Origin: Pseudonocardia sp. CNS-004
GTDB taxonomy: Bacteria > Actinomycetota > Actinomycetes > Mycobacteriales > Pseudonocardiaceae
Length of the DNA stretch: 64,000 bases
Assembly (NCBI GenBank): GCA_001942185.1
Contig: MKJV01000079.1
Span: 278,001 to 342,000, forward strand
Direction of reading: 5' to 3'
Positions 8,355-16,679 of the stretch are shown piece by piece. Both the position numbers and the translations under genes were made by a program. The notes under the pieces were generated by a model. The model did not search any database. It worked only from the letters and a program-made list of their open reading frames with translations, and had not been told where the DNA came from. Position 1 is the first letter of the stretch; each line of letters starts with the position of its first letter.

Positions 8355-9170
8355 TCATTCCTGGCGGAGGTAGCTCAGCAGCCGCAGGATCTCGATGTAC
8401 AGCCAGACCAGCGTGGTCATCAGGCCGAAGGCGATGTACCAGGCGAACTTCGCCGGAGCACCGTCGCGGACGGCGCGGTCGGCCATGTCGAAGTCGAGCA
8501 GCAGGCTGAACGCGGCCACCCCGATGCAGACGATGCTGAACAGGTACGCGAGCGGCGAGCCGTCGCGCAGGCCGAGGCCGCCGGTGGTGAAGAAGCTCGC
8601 GACCAGGTTCACCACCATCAGGATCATGACGCCGAACATCGCGCCCATCAGCCACTTGGTGAACTTCGGGGTGACCCGCACGGCGCCGGTCTTGTAGACG
8701 ACCAGCATCCCCACGAACACACCGGCGGTGCCCACCACCGCCTGGAAGCCGATGCCCTCGAACTGGGTGCCGGACATCTCGAGCGCGCCGGTGATGCCGC
8801 CGAGCGCGACACCCATGGCGGCCGAGTACGTGAGCACGAGACCGGGGTTGCTGCTCTGCTTGAAAATGACGATCAGGGAGACGACGAGCCCCACGATGAA
8901 CGCGGGGAGCACGAGCCAGAACATCCCGCTCATCGCGGTGAGCACGCCCGCGACGAGCGCGACACCACCCGTGATCGCCGTCTTCGTGACGACGTCGTCC
9001 ATGGTGAGCGGGCGCTCGGAGACCCCGGCCCGCCCGTACTCGACCTGCCCGGCCTGGGCGTCGGCATAGCCGGCCGCGCCGCCCATCATGCCGCCCTGGC
9101 GGTCGAACGTGGCGTACCCACCCTGCCCGGAAGGCAGGTTGCGGAACGCCGGGTTGCTGCTGCTGCGCAC
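8355..9170 (-). CDS. Bax inhibitor-1/YccA-family integral membrane protein
   Basis: A 271-residue inner-membrane protein. A polar glycine/tyrosine-rich head (residues 1-55) precedes seven hydrophobic helices, among them ITGGVALVAGVLTAMSGMFW, FWLVLPAFIVGLVVSLIVIF, LMGAMFGVMILMVVNLV and IAFGLMTTLVWLYIEILRLL. The C-terminal D-rich turn DFDMADRAV and the helix WLYIEILRLL are typical of BI-1/YccA proteins, which act as pH-sensitive calcium leak channels in characterised cases. The start is GTG 9170. The gene lies 100 bp downstream of the unknown 9270-9668 gene on the same strand. Confidence 0.9.
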   Translation of the reverse strand: MRSSSNPAFRNLPSGQGGYATFDRQGGMMGGAAGYADAQAGQVEYGRAGVSERPLTMDDVVTKTAITGGVALVAGVLTAMSGMFWLVLPAFIVGLVVSLIVIFKQSSNPGLVLTYSAAMGVALGGITGALEMSGTQFEGIGFQAVVGTAGVFVGMLVVYKTGAVRVTPKFTKWLMGAMFGVMILMVVNLVASFFTTGGLGLRDGSPLAYLFSIVCIGVAAFSLLLDFDMADRAVRDGAPAKFAWYIAFGLMTTLVWLYIEILRLLSYLRQE

Positions 9171-9216
9171 CTGGGTCCTCCTCGGAAGCGGGTCATGCGT
9201 CCGTGCAGTTCAACGA

Positions 9217-9259
9217 GGGAACGCCGGGCGGCGTTCCCGTTCGGTAAAGATGACTTTAC
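9217..9259 (-). terminator. stem-loop plus AT-rich palindrome between two minus-strand genes
   Basis: A perfect 9-bp stem (9217-9225 with 9230-9238, loop GGGC) lies 32 bases past the stop of the 9270-9668 gene and is preceded by the AT-rich palindrome GTAAAGATGACTTTAC (9244-9259). The first is a likely terminator. The second could be part of the promoter of the Bax-inhibitor-like gene. Confidence 0.5.
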
Positions 9260-9269
9260 TGCGATTAGA

Positions 9270-9668
9270 TCACGGCGGGTCCAGGGTGATCCCCGCGTTC
9301 TCCAGGGCCGCCTCGGTGAGGAGCCGCGCGAAGGGGCGCTCCCGGGCATCGGCCGTGGCGAGCGGAGCGTCGACGGCGACGAGCCGGCAACATTCCAGCA
9401 GCGTGTCGTCGTAGGCGGCCTCCACGGCGACGCGCCGCACCTGGTTGTGGTGGCACCCGCGGCACACCTCGTGGCGCAGCCTGCGCAGGTTCGCGACGGT
9501 GGACTCGAGCGTGGGCCCCGGCGGCGCTTCCCGGCGCCTGCGCCGCTCGGCCCACGTCATGAAGGCAGCGGGGAGCAGCCGCAGCGCTGCCCAGAACAAA
9601 ATGGTGGGCAGGGCTGCGACGAGGAAGTAGAGCAGCAGCCCGAGCAGGACCGGACGGTCGCCCGCCAT
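9270..9668 (-). CDS. membrane-anchored protein of unknown function with CxxCH motif
   Basis: A 132-residue protein from ATG 9668. One hydrophobic segment, PVLLGLLLYFLVAALPTILFW (about residues 6-26), is followed by a basic stretch and a soluble domain with CRGCHHNQ, a possible metal- or haem-type CxxCH, and a second cysteine pair LLECCRL. I do not recognise the family. The context (membrane protein below, short membrane protein divergent above) gives no clear role. Confidence 0.6.
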   Translation of the reverse strand: MAGDRPVLLGLLLYFLVAALPTILFWAALRLLPAAFMTWAERRRRREAPPGPTLESTVANLRRLRHEVCRGCHHNQVRRVAVEAAYDDTLLECCRLVAVDAPLATADARERPFARLLTEAALENAGITLDPP

Positions 9669-9810
9669 CGTGGGGATGGTAGCCGTCGCGGGGCCCGGTC
9701 GCGCCCGTCGTTCGGGGGATCGGCGCCGGTCGCGGGGTGCGGAGACGGGATGCGGCGCATACGCTCCGGACCTTCGGGAAGCTCTCGAACCTTGTCGGAG
9801 GTGGCCGTCG

Positions 9811-10053
9811 ATGTGGGCGTTCCTGTCCGCCCGGTTGCGCTGGTGGCTGATCCTCGCGGTCGGGGCGCCGCTGCTCGCCTGGGCGCTCGGCCGGCTCGGC
9901 GACCTGCTCGAATCCCGGTACGGCCCCACCACGTGGAGCCGGGTGCTGCGGGCGGGCCGGGACTGGCTGCGGCAGCGGTCGCGCGGGCCGCTCGCCCGGC
10001 GCCGCCCCGGCGACCCCACCGGCGTCCGCGACGCCGGCGCACCGGCCCGCTGA
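9811..10053 (+). CDS. small single-span membrane protein
   Basis: 80 residues from ATG 9811, with a GGAGG site 7-11 bases upstream. Residues 8-25 (RLRWWLILAVGAPLLAWA) form one membrane helix; the rest is basic and arginine-rich, hence probably cytoplasmic. No known domain. It lies 9 bp before the OsmC-like gene and may be co-transcribed with it. Confidence 0.55.
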   Translation: MWAFLSARLRWWLILAVGAPLLAWALGRLGDLLESRYGPTTWSRVLRAGRDWLRQRSRGPLARRRPGDPTGVRDAGAPAR

Positions 10054-10062
10054 CGCGCCGCC

Positions 10063-10539
10063 ATGGGTGAGCAGCCGGTGCACACCTACCGGGCCCTGTG
10101 TTCGTGGTCCGGTTCCACCGCGGGTGGCTACCGCGACTACGACCGCGGGCACCGCGGGAGCGCACCGCCCGCCGAGCCGGAGCTCGCGCTCTCGTCCGAC
10201 CCCGCCTTCCTCGGCGACCCGGCCCGGCTCAACCCCGAGCAGCTCGTGGTGCTGGCCGCGGCGTCCTGCCAGCTGCTCTCGTTCCTCGCCGTCGCCGCGC
10301 GGGCCCGGCTCGACGTCCGCGACTACCGCGACGACGCGACCGCGCTGATGCCCGAGGCCGAGCGGCCGATCCGGATCTCGGAGATCGTGCTGCGCCCCCG
10401 GATCACGCTCGTCGCCGGCCCGACCGAGGAACGGGTGCAGCACCTGGTCGACGTCGCCCACCGGGAGTGCTTCATCGCCAACAGCCTGGCCACACCCGTG
10501 CGGGTCGAGCCGTTGATCGCCTTCGTCGAGGCCGGGTGA
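10063..10539 (+). CDS. OsmC-family peroxide/organic hydroperoxide reductase-like protein
   Basis: A 158-residue OsmC/Ohr-fold protein. The two redox cysteines expected for the family are present: C69 in LAAASCQLLSFLAVAAR and C136 in AHRECFIANSL. The N-terminal strand HTYRALCSWSGSTAGGYRDY and the DPARLNPEQLVVLAAASC lead-in are also family-typical. It probably reduces organic hydroperoxides in the cytoplasm; the electron donor is unknown. It overlaps the next gene by GTGA. Confidence 0.88.
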   Translation: MGEQPVHTYRALCSWSGSTAGGYRDYDRGHRGSAPPAEPELALSSDPAFLGDPARLNPEQLVVLAAASCQLLSFLAVAARARLDVRDYRDDATALMPEAERPIRISEIVLRPRITLVAGPTEERVQHLVDVAHRECFIANSLATPVRVEPLIAFVEAG

Positions 10540-10921
10540 AGCGCGCGCCCGTCGTCGTGTTGCTCGCGGCCGCGACGGTGGCGCTGTGGCTGATCGCGTT
10601 CCCGGCCGACTGGAGCTCGGTGCCCACCGCCGACCCGCAGACGTACGCGTCACCCCTCACGGCCCGGCAGTGGGCGGTGGCCGTGGCCGGGCTCGCGGCG
10701 CTGGCCGTCGTGGGCGGCTACCTCAGCGGGCCGGTGGCCGCGCTGCTGGGCGTCGCGGTACCGGCCGTCGCCCTGTTCTCGTGGTTCAGCGCGACCGCCG
10801 AGGTGATCGGCGCCAACCTCTGGGTGGTCGGGGCGCTGTTCCTGGCCCCGCCGCTCTGCGGGGTGTCGCGCTGGTGGCCGCGCTCGGCGCTGTGGCCCGC
10901 CGGCACCGCACCCCGGCGTGA
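10536..10921 (+). CDS. small multi-span membrane protein, probable frame break near its end
   Basis: GTG 10536 overlaps the OsmC stop. About 125 residues with four hydrophobic segments: VVVLLAAATVALWLIAF, WAVAVAGLAALAVVGGYL, VAALLGVAVPAVALFSWF and LWVVGALFLAPPLCGVSRWW. In the starting frame there is no stop until far inside the antisense hydrolase gene. A TGA at 10919-10921 in the adjacent frame ends the gene sensibly, so a missing base near 10,870-10,910 is suspected. Function unknown. Confidence 0.5.
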
Positions 10922-10937
10922 CGCGCGTCAGGGCGCG

Positions 10938-11641
10938 TCAGGCGGGGGCGGCGGGGCGGCTCGCCGCCATCACCTCGGCGCGCAGGACACCGGCGAGCTG
11001 CGCGGGCCGGGACAGGAACGGCGAGTGCGACGAGCGCATCCGCAGCACCCGGTCGGCGTTGCGGGCCATCATCTCCTGCGCGACGACGGGGATCGCGGCG
11101 TCGTACTCGCACACGACGTAGGTGCTGGGGACCGTGTGCCACGCCGCGCTCGTGAGCGGTTGTTCGAACGCCGCGAGCGCCTGATGGCTCAGCCGCGCGA
11201 CGGCGCCGCGCGCGGTGTGCGGGCGGACGTCGCCGTAGAACGTCTCGAACGGGCGCAACACGTCGACGTAACCCTCGCTGCGGTGCACGTCCCACCAGTT
11301 CGGAGCGCTGCCGCCGACGGCACCGAGCAGCGACTCACCGACGTCGAGCTGGAACGCCGCCAGGTAGACGAGCCCGACGACGTTCGACACGCCCGCGAGC
11401 CCCTCGGACACCGGAACCCCACCGTAGGAGTGGGCGCACACCACGACCGGCCCGTCCACCGCGGCGACCGCGGCGCGCACCGCGGCAGCGTCGGAGTACA
11501 TGTCGCCGAGCGCCTCGCGTCGGCACCGGCGGACGGCAGCGCCACCGTGCGGGTGTCGAGGTCGGCCAGCTCGTCGACGAGCCTGCGCCACACCCACGGC
11601 CCGTGCCACGCACCGTGCACGAGGACCAGCGTCGGCGCCAT
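10938..11641 (-). CDS. alpha/beta hydrolase, frameshifted near 11,517
   Basis: Serine esterase/lipase-type hydrolase of about 234 residues. The N-terminal part, MAPTLVLVHGAWHGPWVWRR, has the oxyanion HG motif; the nucleophile elbow CAHSYGGVPVS has Ser in S-Y-G-G; a late HSPFLSRPAQLA supplies the catalytic histidine. The frame breaks after SAGADA: GCGAGGCG stands where GCGGAGGCG is needed, that is, one missing G. ATG 11641 has GGAGG upstream. The substrate is unknown. The family resembles salicylate/aryl-ester hydrolases. Confidence 0.8.
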
Positions 11642-11753
11642 GGCAACCTCCAGAAAGCGCGTTCCGGAGCACGCAGCCAAGCGCCGCCGGGTCCGACCGG
11701 GCAACATCACTTCCATTGGACGGAAGCACCGTTGCCGACTGCCCCCGACCGGC

Positions 11754-12578
11754 TCAGGGCTTGCGGCCGACCGCCCCGGCAATGGTGTACGACACCGACG
11801 GCATCGGCTTCACCCGCGGACCGTCCGGCCACCAGTTGGCGCAGAGCACCAGGCCCGGTTCGACCAGTTCGAGCCCCGGGAGCATGCTGAGGATCTGCTC
11901 CCGCGTACGGAACCAGCCGCTCCCCATCGGGCTGTGCAGGAATACATCTTCCATCTTGCGCGCGAGTGGGCTGTACTCGTCGGTCTCCGGGTCGTAGAAG
12001 TGGCTCAGCGCGACGTACGATCCCGACGGAAGAGCATCGACGTACTCCTGCATGATCTCGGCGTACTGATCACCGTTGTAATGGTGGATCGTTCCGCACT
12101 GGTAGAGCGCGATCGGCTCCGAGAAATCAAGGGTCTTGCGCACGAGCTCGTTCTGCAGAACCTCGCGCGGCTCGAAGATGTCGGCGCCGATGAGGTGGGT
12201 CTGGTCGTTCTCCTCGAGCAACGCTCGGCCGTGGGCGAGCACCACCGGGTCGTTGTCGACGTACACGACCTTCGACTCCGGCTCGATCCGCTGCACGATC
12301 TGGTGGGTGTTCTCGGCCGTGGGCAGGCCGGAGCCGCAGTCGAGGTACTGCGTGACACCCGTCTGGCTCGCGATGAATCGACTGGCCCGAATGAGGAACT
12401 CGCGATTGTCCCAGCCGAGCTGAGTGGCCTCGGGCGCCACCTTCTGGACCCGCCGCAGGACCTCGCGGTCGATCTCGTAGTTGTCCTTGCCGTTCAAGAA
12501 GGCGTCGTAGACCCGCGCGACACTGGCCTTCGACACGTCGATGTAGGCCGGAACTACCTCTTCCTCGGTACTCGGCAC
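11754..12578 (-). CDS. DUF574-type S-adenosylmethionine-dependent methyltransferase
   Basis: A 274-residue class I SAM methyltransferase of the actinobacterial DUF574 (Methyltransf_19) family. Seen: RVYDAFLNGKDNYEIDR at about 22-38, SAM-binding loop QYLDCGSGLPT at 77-87, acidic VYVDNDPVV at about 105, and the terminal NWWPDG motif. The substrate of the family is not known. It starts at GTG 12578 and is divergent from an Scr1-type regulator, a neighbourhood seen over and over in actinobacteria. Two close relatives lie at 47-48.7 kb. Confidence 0.88.
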   Translation of the reverse strand: MPSTEEEVVPAYIDVSKASVARVYDAFLNGKDNYEIDREVLRRVQKVAPEATQLGWDNREFLIRASRFIASQTGVTQYLDCGSGLPTAENTHQIVQRIEPESKVVYVDNDPVVLAHGRALLEENDQTHLIGADIFEPREVLQNELVRKTLDFSEPIALYQCGTIHHYNGDQYAEIMQEYVDALPSGSYVALSHFYDPETDEYSPLARKMEDVFLHSPMGSGWFRTREQILSMLPGLELVEPGLVLCANWWPDGPRVKPMPSVSYTIAGAVGRKP

Positions 12579-12835
12579 ACTCGCCTCACTCGGTAGTCGA
12601 TCTCGGAGTCCGAGAGTCTACGGCGACTGGCCGAGTGTAGGGCAAGGACTGATCAGGTTGAACCTCGGACACGACCCTCCACTTGTCGTTCTCTGCGTGT
12701 ACGGTCATCCTCCAGCAGAGTGCCGGCCCTGCTCGTTGTGCCATCGGCGGATGCGGGGTGGGCCCGAACAACGGAGCCGCAAGTCCGCGAGGAGGAGCCG
12801 ATGGCCGAGGATGGCGCCCGGAGCCGGGCTCCGCG

Positions 12836-13693
12836 GTGCCGTCCGACGCCCGTGGGGTCACGGCGCGCCGGATCGTGCTCGGCACCCAGCTGCGCAAACT
12901 CCGGGAGAACGCCGGCATCTCCCGCTCCGATGCCGGCTACCAGATCAGGGCGTCCGACTCCAAGGTCTCCCGCCTCGAACTCGGCCGGGTCGCGTTCAAG
13001 GAGCGCGACGTCGCCGACCTGCTCACCATGTACGGCGTCAGCGACGCCGAGGAGCGCGAGCAGTTCCTCGAGATGGTCCGCAAGGCCAACGAGCCGGGGT
13101 GGTGGCGCCGCTACACCGACGTCACCCCGAGCTGGTTCCAGGACTTCATGGGGATGCAGGAGTCCGCGGCCCGCATCCACACCTACGAGCTGCAGTTCGT
13201 GCCCGGCCTCCTCCAGACCGAGGCGTACGTGCGCGCGGTGCTCACCCGCGGCCGGCCCGACTACGCACCGGCCGACACCGAGAAGCGCATCCACCTGCGG
13301 ATGCAGCGCCAGACCCTGATCACCAATCCGAACCCACCCCGGCTGTGGGCCATCATCGACGAGACGGTGATCCACCGGCCGATCGGCGGCCGCCGGGTGC
13401 TGAGGGAGCAGCTCCAGTTCCTGCTGGAGCAGTCGAAGCAGCCCCACATCACGATCCAGATCGTGCCCAACCAGCTGAGCGGCTACGCCGCGGAGGGCCC
13501 CTTCACCCTTCTCCGGTTCGCCGAGGCGGAGCTACCCGACGTGGTGTACATCGAGCACCTCGGCGGGGCCGTCATGCTCGACGGCGTCGAGGAGATCGAG
13601 ATCTTCAGCCGCGCACTCGACCGTCTCACGGTCGACGCCGAGACGCCCGACCGCTCGCGGCAGATGCTGGCGAAGGCCATCACCGAGCTCTGA
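12836..13693 (+). CDS. Scr1-family helix-turn-helix regulator (XRE plus DUF5753)
   Basis: DNA-binding regulator of 285 residues. The N-terminal XRE helix-turn-helix is LGTQLRKLRENAGISRSDAG through DSKVSRLELGR (about 15-51). The C-terminal ligand-like DUF5753 domain includes YELQFVPGLLQTEAYVRAVL and HITIQIVPNQLSGYAAEGPFTLLRF. GTG 12836 is used. A stronger site (GGAGGAG before ATG 12801) is out of frame, so a lost base between 12,801 and 12,836 is possible. The family works with DUF397 proteins, and one is encoded 76 bp downstream on the other strand. Confidence 0.87.
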   Translation: MPSDARGVTARRIVLGTQLRKLRENAGISRSDAGYQIRASDSKVSRLELGRVAFKERDVADLLTMYGVSDAEEREQFLEMVRKANEPGWWRRYTDVTPSWFQDFMGMQESAARIHTYELQFVPGLLQTEAYVRAVLTRGRPDYAPADTEKRIHLRMQRQTLITNPNPPRLWAIIDETVIHRPIGGRRVLREQLQFLLEQSKQPHITIQIVPNQLSGYAAEGPFTLLRFAEAELPDVVYIEHLGGAVMLDGVEEIEIFSRALDRLTVDAETPDRSRQMLAKAITEL

Positions 13694-13711
13694 CCTCGGA
13701 AATACACACGC

Positions 13712-13732
13712 CCGGCGTGGAGACCACGCCGG
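13712..13732. terminator. 9-bp perfect hairpin between convergent genes
   Basis: CCGGCGTGG (13712-13720) pairs with CCACGCCGG (13724-13732) around an AGA loop, 18 bases after the Scr1 regulator stop and ahead of the convergent DUF397 gene end. Confidence 0.75.
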
Positions 13733-13769
13733 CGTTCGATCGTCGGAGCGGAAGCTGACCCCCGGGCTG

Positions 13770-14006
13770 TCAGCGAGTGCCGCGTTCGCCGAACTCGCCG
13801 TGCCAGGCGCCCTGGAGGAATGCGGACCACTCGTCGGGGGTGAACAGGAGCGCGGGCCCGCCCGGCCGGCGCGAGTGGCGCACCGCCACGTCGCCACCGT
13901 CCAGCATCGCGACCTCGACGCAGTTGTGCTGCCCGCTGAACGAGCTCTTGCGCCACTGAGCACCGTCGATCTCGTGCGCCGGCACAACGATGCGATCGTT
14001 CGCCAT
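13770..14006 (-). CDS. DUF397 small partner protein of the Scr1 regulator
   Basis: 78 residues with the DUF397 signature: WRKSSFSGQHNCVEVAML, then VAVRHSRRPGGPALLFTPDEWSAFLQG. These proteins bind or antagonise Scr1-type regulators in streptomycetes. ATG 14006 is chosen because GGAAGG lies 8 bases upstream. It faces the regulator gene convergently and transcribes away from the TGCA-rich region. Confidence 0.9.
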   Translation of the reverse strand: MANDRIVVPAHEIDGAQWRKSSFSGQHNCVEVAMLDGGDVAVRHSRRPGGPALLFTPDEWSAFLQGAWHGEFGERGTR

Positions 14007-14060
14007 CTTGATCACCTTCCGGGGTCAACTGAGCGCGTGTGCGATCTGAAGGTAGCAGCC

Positions 14061-14274
14061 TGCATCTGCACATGCATATGGCGCACGCACATGCAGTGGG
14101 CAGATGCGCCCGGTTTCATCCGATCGGGCGCCCTGATCAGGGATTATCCTGCGCGCGCCGCTGCCGACCGCCCTTCTCGTCACGCCAATGATCACTGGTG
14201 CCGGCCTATCGAGTGCAGATGCACGGACCGCTGCACGTGCACGAATGCACATGCAGCGGCAGCTTGCATTTGCA
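14061..14274. promoter_or_regulatory. cluster of TGCA-N2-TGCA repeats in a 455-bp non-coding gap
   Basis: The gap between the DUF397 gene and the 14462 gene holds twelve TGCA tetramers in 214 bp: at 14061, 14067, 14073, 14092, 14214, 14220, 14232, 14238, 14246, 14252, 14265 and 14271. All but one belong to groups spaced exactly 6 bp apart (TGCA-N2-TGCA). In DNA of this GC content fewer than one TGCA is expected in that length. Two clusters (14061-14095 and 14212-14274) flank a centre with no coding signal. This looks like a multi-site operator for a divergent promoter pair; the Scr1 regulator next door is the natural candidate, by inference. Confidence 0.55.
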
Positions 14275-14461
14275 GACGCACAGCGGCACACTGCTCTGTG
14301 TGTCCGGGAGCTCACTCAGCGGCACCCCGGAGCACTGAGGGGAACGGGCGGCAAGCGTCAGCGGCGAGAGGAGCAGCGGTGTTGCGGGGAACAGCGAGGG
14401 GGAGCTCGCCGGACGGCAGGCGAGAACCACACGCAGCACGCCACGACGGGAGGTGCGCGTG

Positions 14462-14701
14462 ATGAGCGCAACCCCGGTGGCCAGAGAGCCGAGCGACCAG
14501 ATCCACAGCATCGCCGAGGTCCTCGCGGGCACGTTCACCTCTTCGGCGGTGCGCCACATCCTCGCCGAGCACAGCCCCGACGACACGGGCCACTGCCGCG
14601 GATGCCGGCTCCCCACCACGGTCGCCCCCGTCTGGCCGTGCCGCCTGTGGGAGATCGGCAAGGAGATGGAGCGGCTCCGCGCCGCGGGCGGACGGCGGTA
14701 G
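14462..14701 (+). CDS. small cysteine-motif protein of unknown function
   Basis: 79 residues from ATG 14462, with GGAGG 8 bases upstream. Histidine H44 and cysteines C45, C48 and C60 (HCRGC, then PC) could form a zinc site; the C-terminus is a charged helix, WEIGKEMERLRAAGG. Similar short proteins accompany Scr1/DUF397 loci in actinobacteria, but I do not recognise a named family. It lies just downstream of the TGCA repeat cluster and may be its target. Confidence 0.65.
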   Translation: MSATPVAREPSDQIHSIAEVLAGTFTSSAVRHILAEHSPDDTGHCRGCRLPTTVAPVWPCRLWEIGKEMERLRAAGGRR

Positions 14702-14716
14702 GCCGCCCCAGCAGAC

Positions 14717-14757
14717 CCGGCGGCGAGCGTCCCCATAGGGGGTGCGCTCGTCGCCGG
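14717..14757. terminator. GC-rich hairpin between convergent genes
   Basis: Arms 14717-14729 and 14745-14757 pair over 13 bases with one mismatch around a 15-base loop. It starts 16 bases past the 14462 gene and precedes the convergent methyltransferase end. Confidence 0.65.
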
Positions 14758-14844
14758 CCCCACCCCGGCCCCGGTTCTCCCCACCGCTTCCCCCCACCGC
14801 TGTCCCATCCGGCCGGCGACACCGGCCGTCCGTCGCGCGCTCGC

Positions 14845-15636
14845 TCAGCGAACCCCGCGCACGGCCCACGCACGCGCCGTCAGGGATATCGATCCGTCCG
14901 GCGCCTGCGGGAGGCGTTCGCGCAGGAGCCCGATCAGCGCAGCACGGTGTTCGTCGTCGAGCGAGCCGACATAACCAGGCGCCGGCCCCTGCCCCCCGAG
15001 GAACGGCGACCAGTAGTCGTCCAGGTCGCGGAACACGGTGGGCACGTCGATCGGCTCCACCTCGACCCCGGTGAGGCCGGCCCCGAGCCAGAGCGCGCGC
15101 AGGGCGTCCGGCCGGCACAGCGGGAACCGGCGACCCTCGTCCTGCTCCGCCGCAGAGGCGTCGAGCGCGACGGCGGCGTCCCAGAACTGCCGGATCATCT
15201 GCATGCCGTCGGCGTAGTCCCACAGGTACGCCGCGACCACCCCACCGCGCGCCGCGACCCTGACCAGCTCCGCGGCCGCCACGGCGGGCTCCGGAACGAA
15301 GTTGAGCACCAGCCCGCTCACGACCGCGTCGAAGCGGCCCGTGGGGAACGGCAGGGCACGGGCGTCGCCCACCGAGAACCGCGCTCTCGGGTCCGTCACC
15401 TCGCGGCGGGCGTGGGCGGCGAAACCGTCCGACCGGTCGACACCCCACACGTCCGACGGCGCACCCCGCCGCAGAACCGCCGCCGTGAGCGCGCCGGTTC
15501 CGCACCCGACGTCCAACCACCGCGCCCCGGCCGGTACGTCCAGCCCACCCACGAAGCGCTCGGCGACCCGACGGCTCCACCGGCCGACGTACCGCTCGTA
15601 CTCCGTGCCGACGTTCCAGACCTCGGGTCCGCTCAT
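14845..15636 (-). CDS. class I SAM-dependent methyltransferase
   Basis: 263 residues from ATG 15636. The SAM site WLDVGCGTG lies at residues 40-48, followed by VWGVDRSDGF and the post-II motif FDAVVSGLVLNFVPEP. The rest is a variable cap with WDYADGMQMIRQFWDAA. It belongs to the UbiE/type-11 group that methylates small molecules; no substrate can be assigned. An alternative ATG at 15666 would add ten residues outside the conserved region. Confidence 0.82.
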   Translation of the reverse strand: MSGPEVWNVGTEYERYVGRWSRRVAERFVGGLDVPAGARWLDVGCGTGALTAAVLRRGAPSDVWGVDRSDGFAAHARREVTDPRARFSVGDARALPFPTGRFDAVVSGLVLNFVPEPAVAAAELVRVAARGGVVAAYLWDYADGMQMIRQFWDAAVALDASAAEQDEGRRFPLCRPDALRALWLGAGLTGVEVEPIDVPTVFRDLDDYWSPFLGGQGPAPGYVGSLDDEHRAALIGLLRERLPQAPDGSISLTARAWAVRGVR

Positions 15637-15764
15637 GGCCACCACCCTCGATGCCGGTGCCTGCACCGGAAGCTACTCGGCGGACGGGGTCGGGCCGGCG
15701 CGCCCACCGACCGGATGTCCGATCCGTTCACGACGACGTGCCGCGGTCCGGGCAGGCTGGGCCG

Positions 15765-16672
15765 ATGCCCATCGATCCGAAGACCGCGGAGTCCTTCCTC
15801 GCGCAGCACGCCCGGCTGCTCGACCGCCGCCGGTACGAGTTCCTCTTCACGGGAGGCGCTCCGGAGGCCGTGCTCGCCGCGGTCGACGGCTACCGCAACC
15901 CTGACGGCGGGTACGGGTGGGGGCTCGAACCCGATCTCCGCGCGCCGGAGAGCCAGCCCGGAGGCGCGCTGCACGCGTTCGAGGCGTTCGCCGAGCTCGG
16001 CCCGCACACCACGCCACGGGCGGAGCAGCTCTGCGACTGGCTCGAAACGATCACCCTGCCGGACGGCGGGCTGCCGTTCGCACTGCCGATCACCGACCGC
16101 AGTGGCTGCGCGCCGTTCTGGGCCGATGCCGATCCGACGACGTCCACCCTGCAGAGCACGGCCTTCGTCACGAGCGCGGCGCTGCGGGTCGCGGCCCACG
16201 ACGCGGCCGTCGCGGACCACCCTGGACCGCTCGGGCCGTCGACCACTGCCTCCTCCGGATCGACGCGCTGGACTCCGCACCGCATGCGATCGCCCTGACC
16301 TTCGCGGTCCAGTTCCTGGACGCGCTGTCGGTGATCCGGCCGGATGCCGCCGATCGGATCGACGGGCTGGCGCGGTTCATCCCGGACGACGGTGTCCTCC
16401 CGGTGGCAGGCGGCTCGCCCGGCGAGGCCCTCCGGCCGCTGGCCGTCTCGCCGCTGCCGGACCGTCCGTCCCGCAGGCTGTTCCGGGCGGAGGTCATCGA
16501 GGCGGACCTCGACCGGGTCGAGGCCGAGCAGCGCGACGACGGCGGCTGGGCCGTCGACTTCGCCAGCTACTCGCCCGCGGCCGAACTCGAATGGCGCGGG
16601 TACGCGACCGTCGGCGCGATCGCGACCCTGCTCGCCAACGGCCGGTCGACGCGCGACACGGCGGCGGTCTGA
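15765..16672 (+). CDS. prenyltransferase/terpene-cyclase-repeat-like protein, frameshifted near 16,222
   Basis: About 302 residues. The N-terminal half carries YRNPDGGYGWGLEPDLRAP and TLPDGGLPFALP, repeats of the alpha-alpha barrel type found in squalene cyclase and prenyltransferase-like proteins. The C-terminal half carries a third EQRDDGGWAVDFASYSP unit. The frame is lost after VADHP and resumes at WTARAVDHCLLRID, consistent with one missing base. No aspartate-rich DxDD catalytic motif is visible, so an enzyme activity is not supported. Confidence 0.65.
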
Positions 16673-16679
16673 GCCACGC

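Noticed and set aside
10098..12596. Long plus-strand frame over the hydrolase and DUF574 genes
   Set aside because: Only its first part, from GTG 10536, has membrane-protein character; the rest mirrors conserved minus-strand genes.
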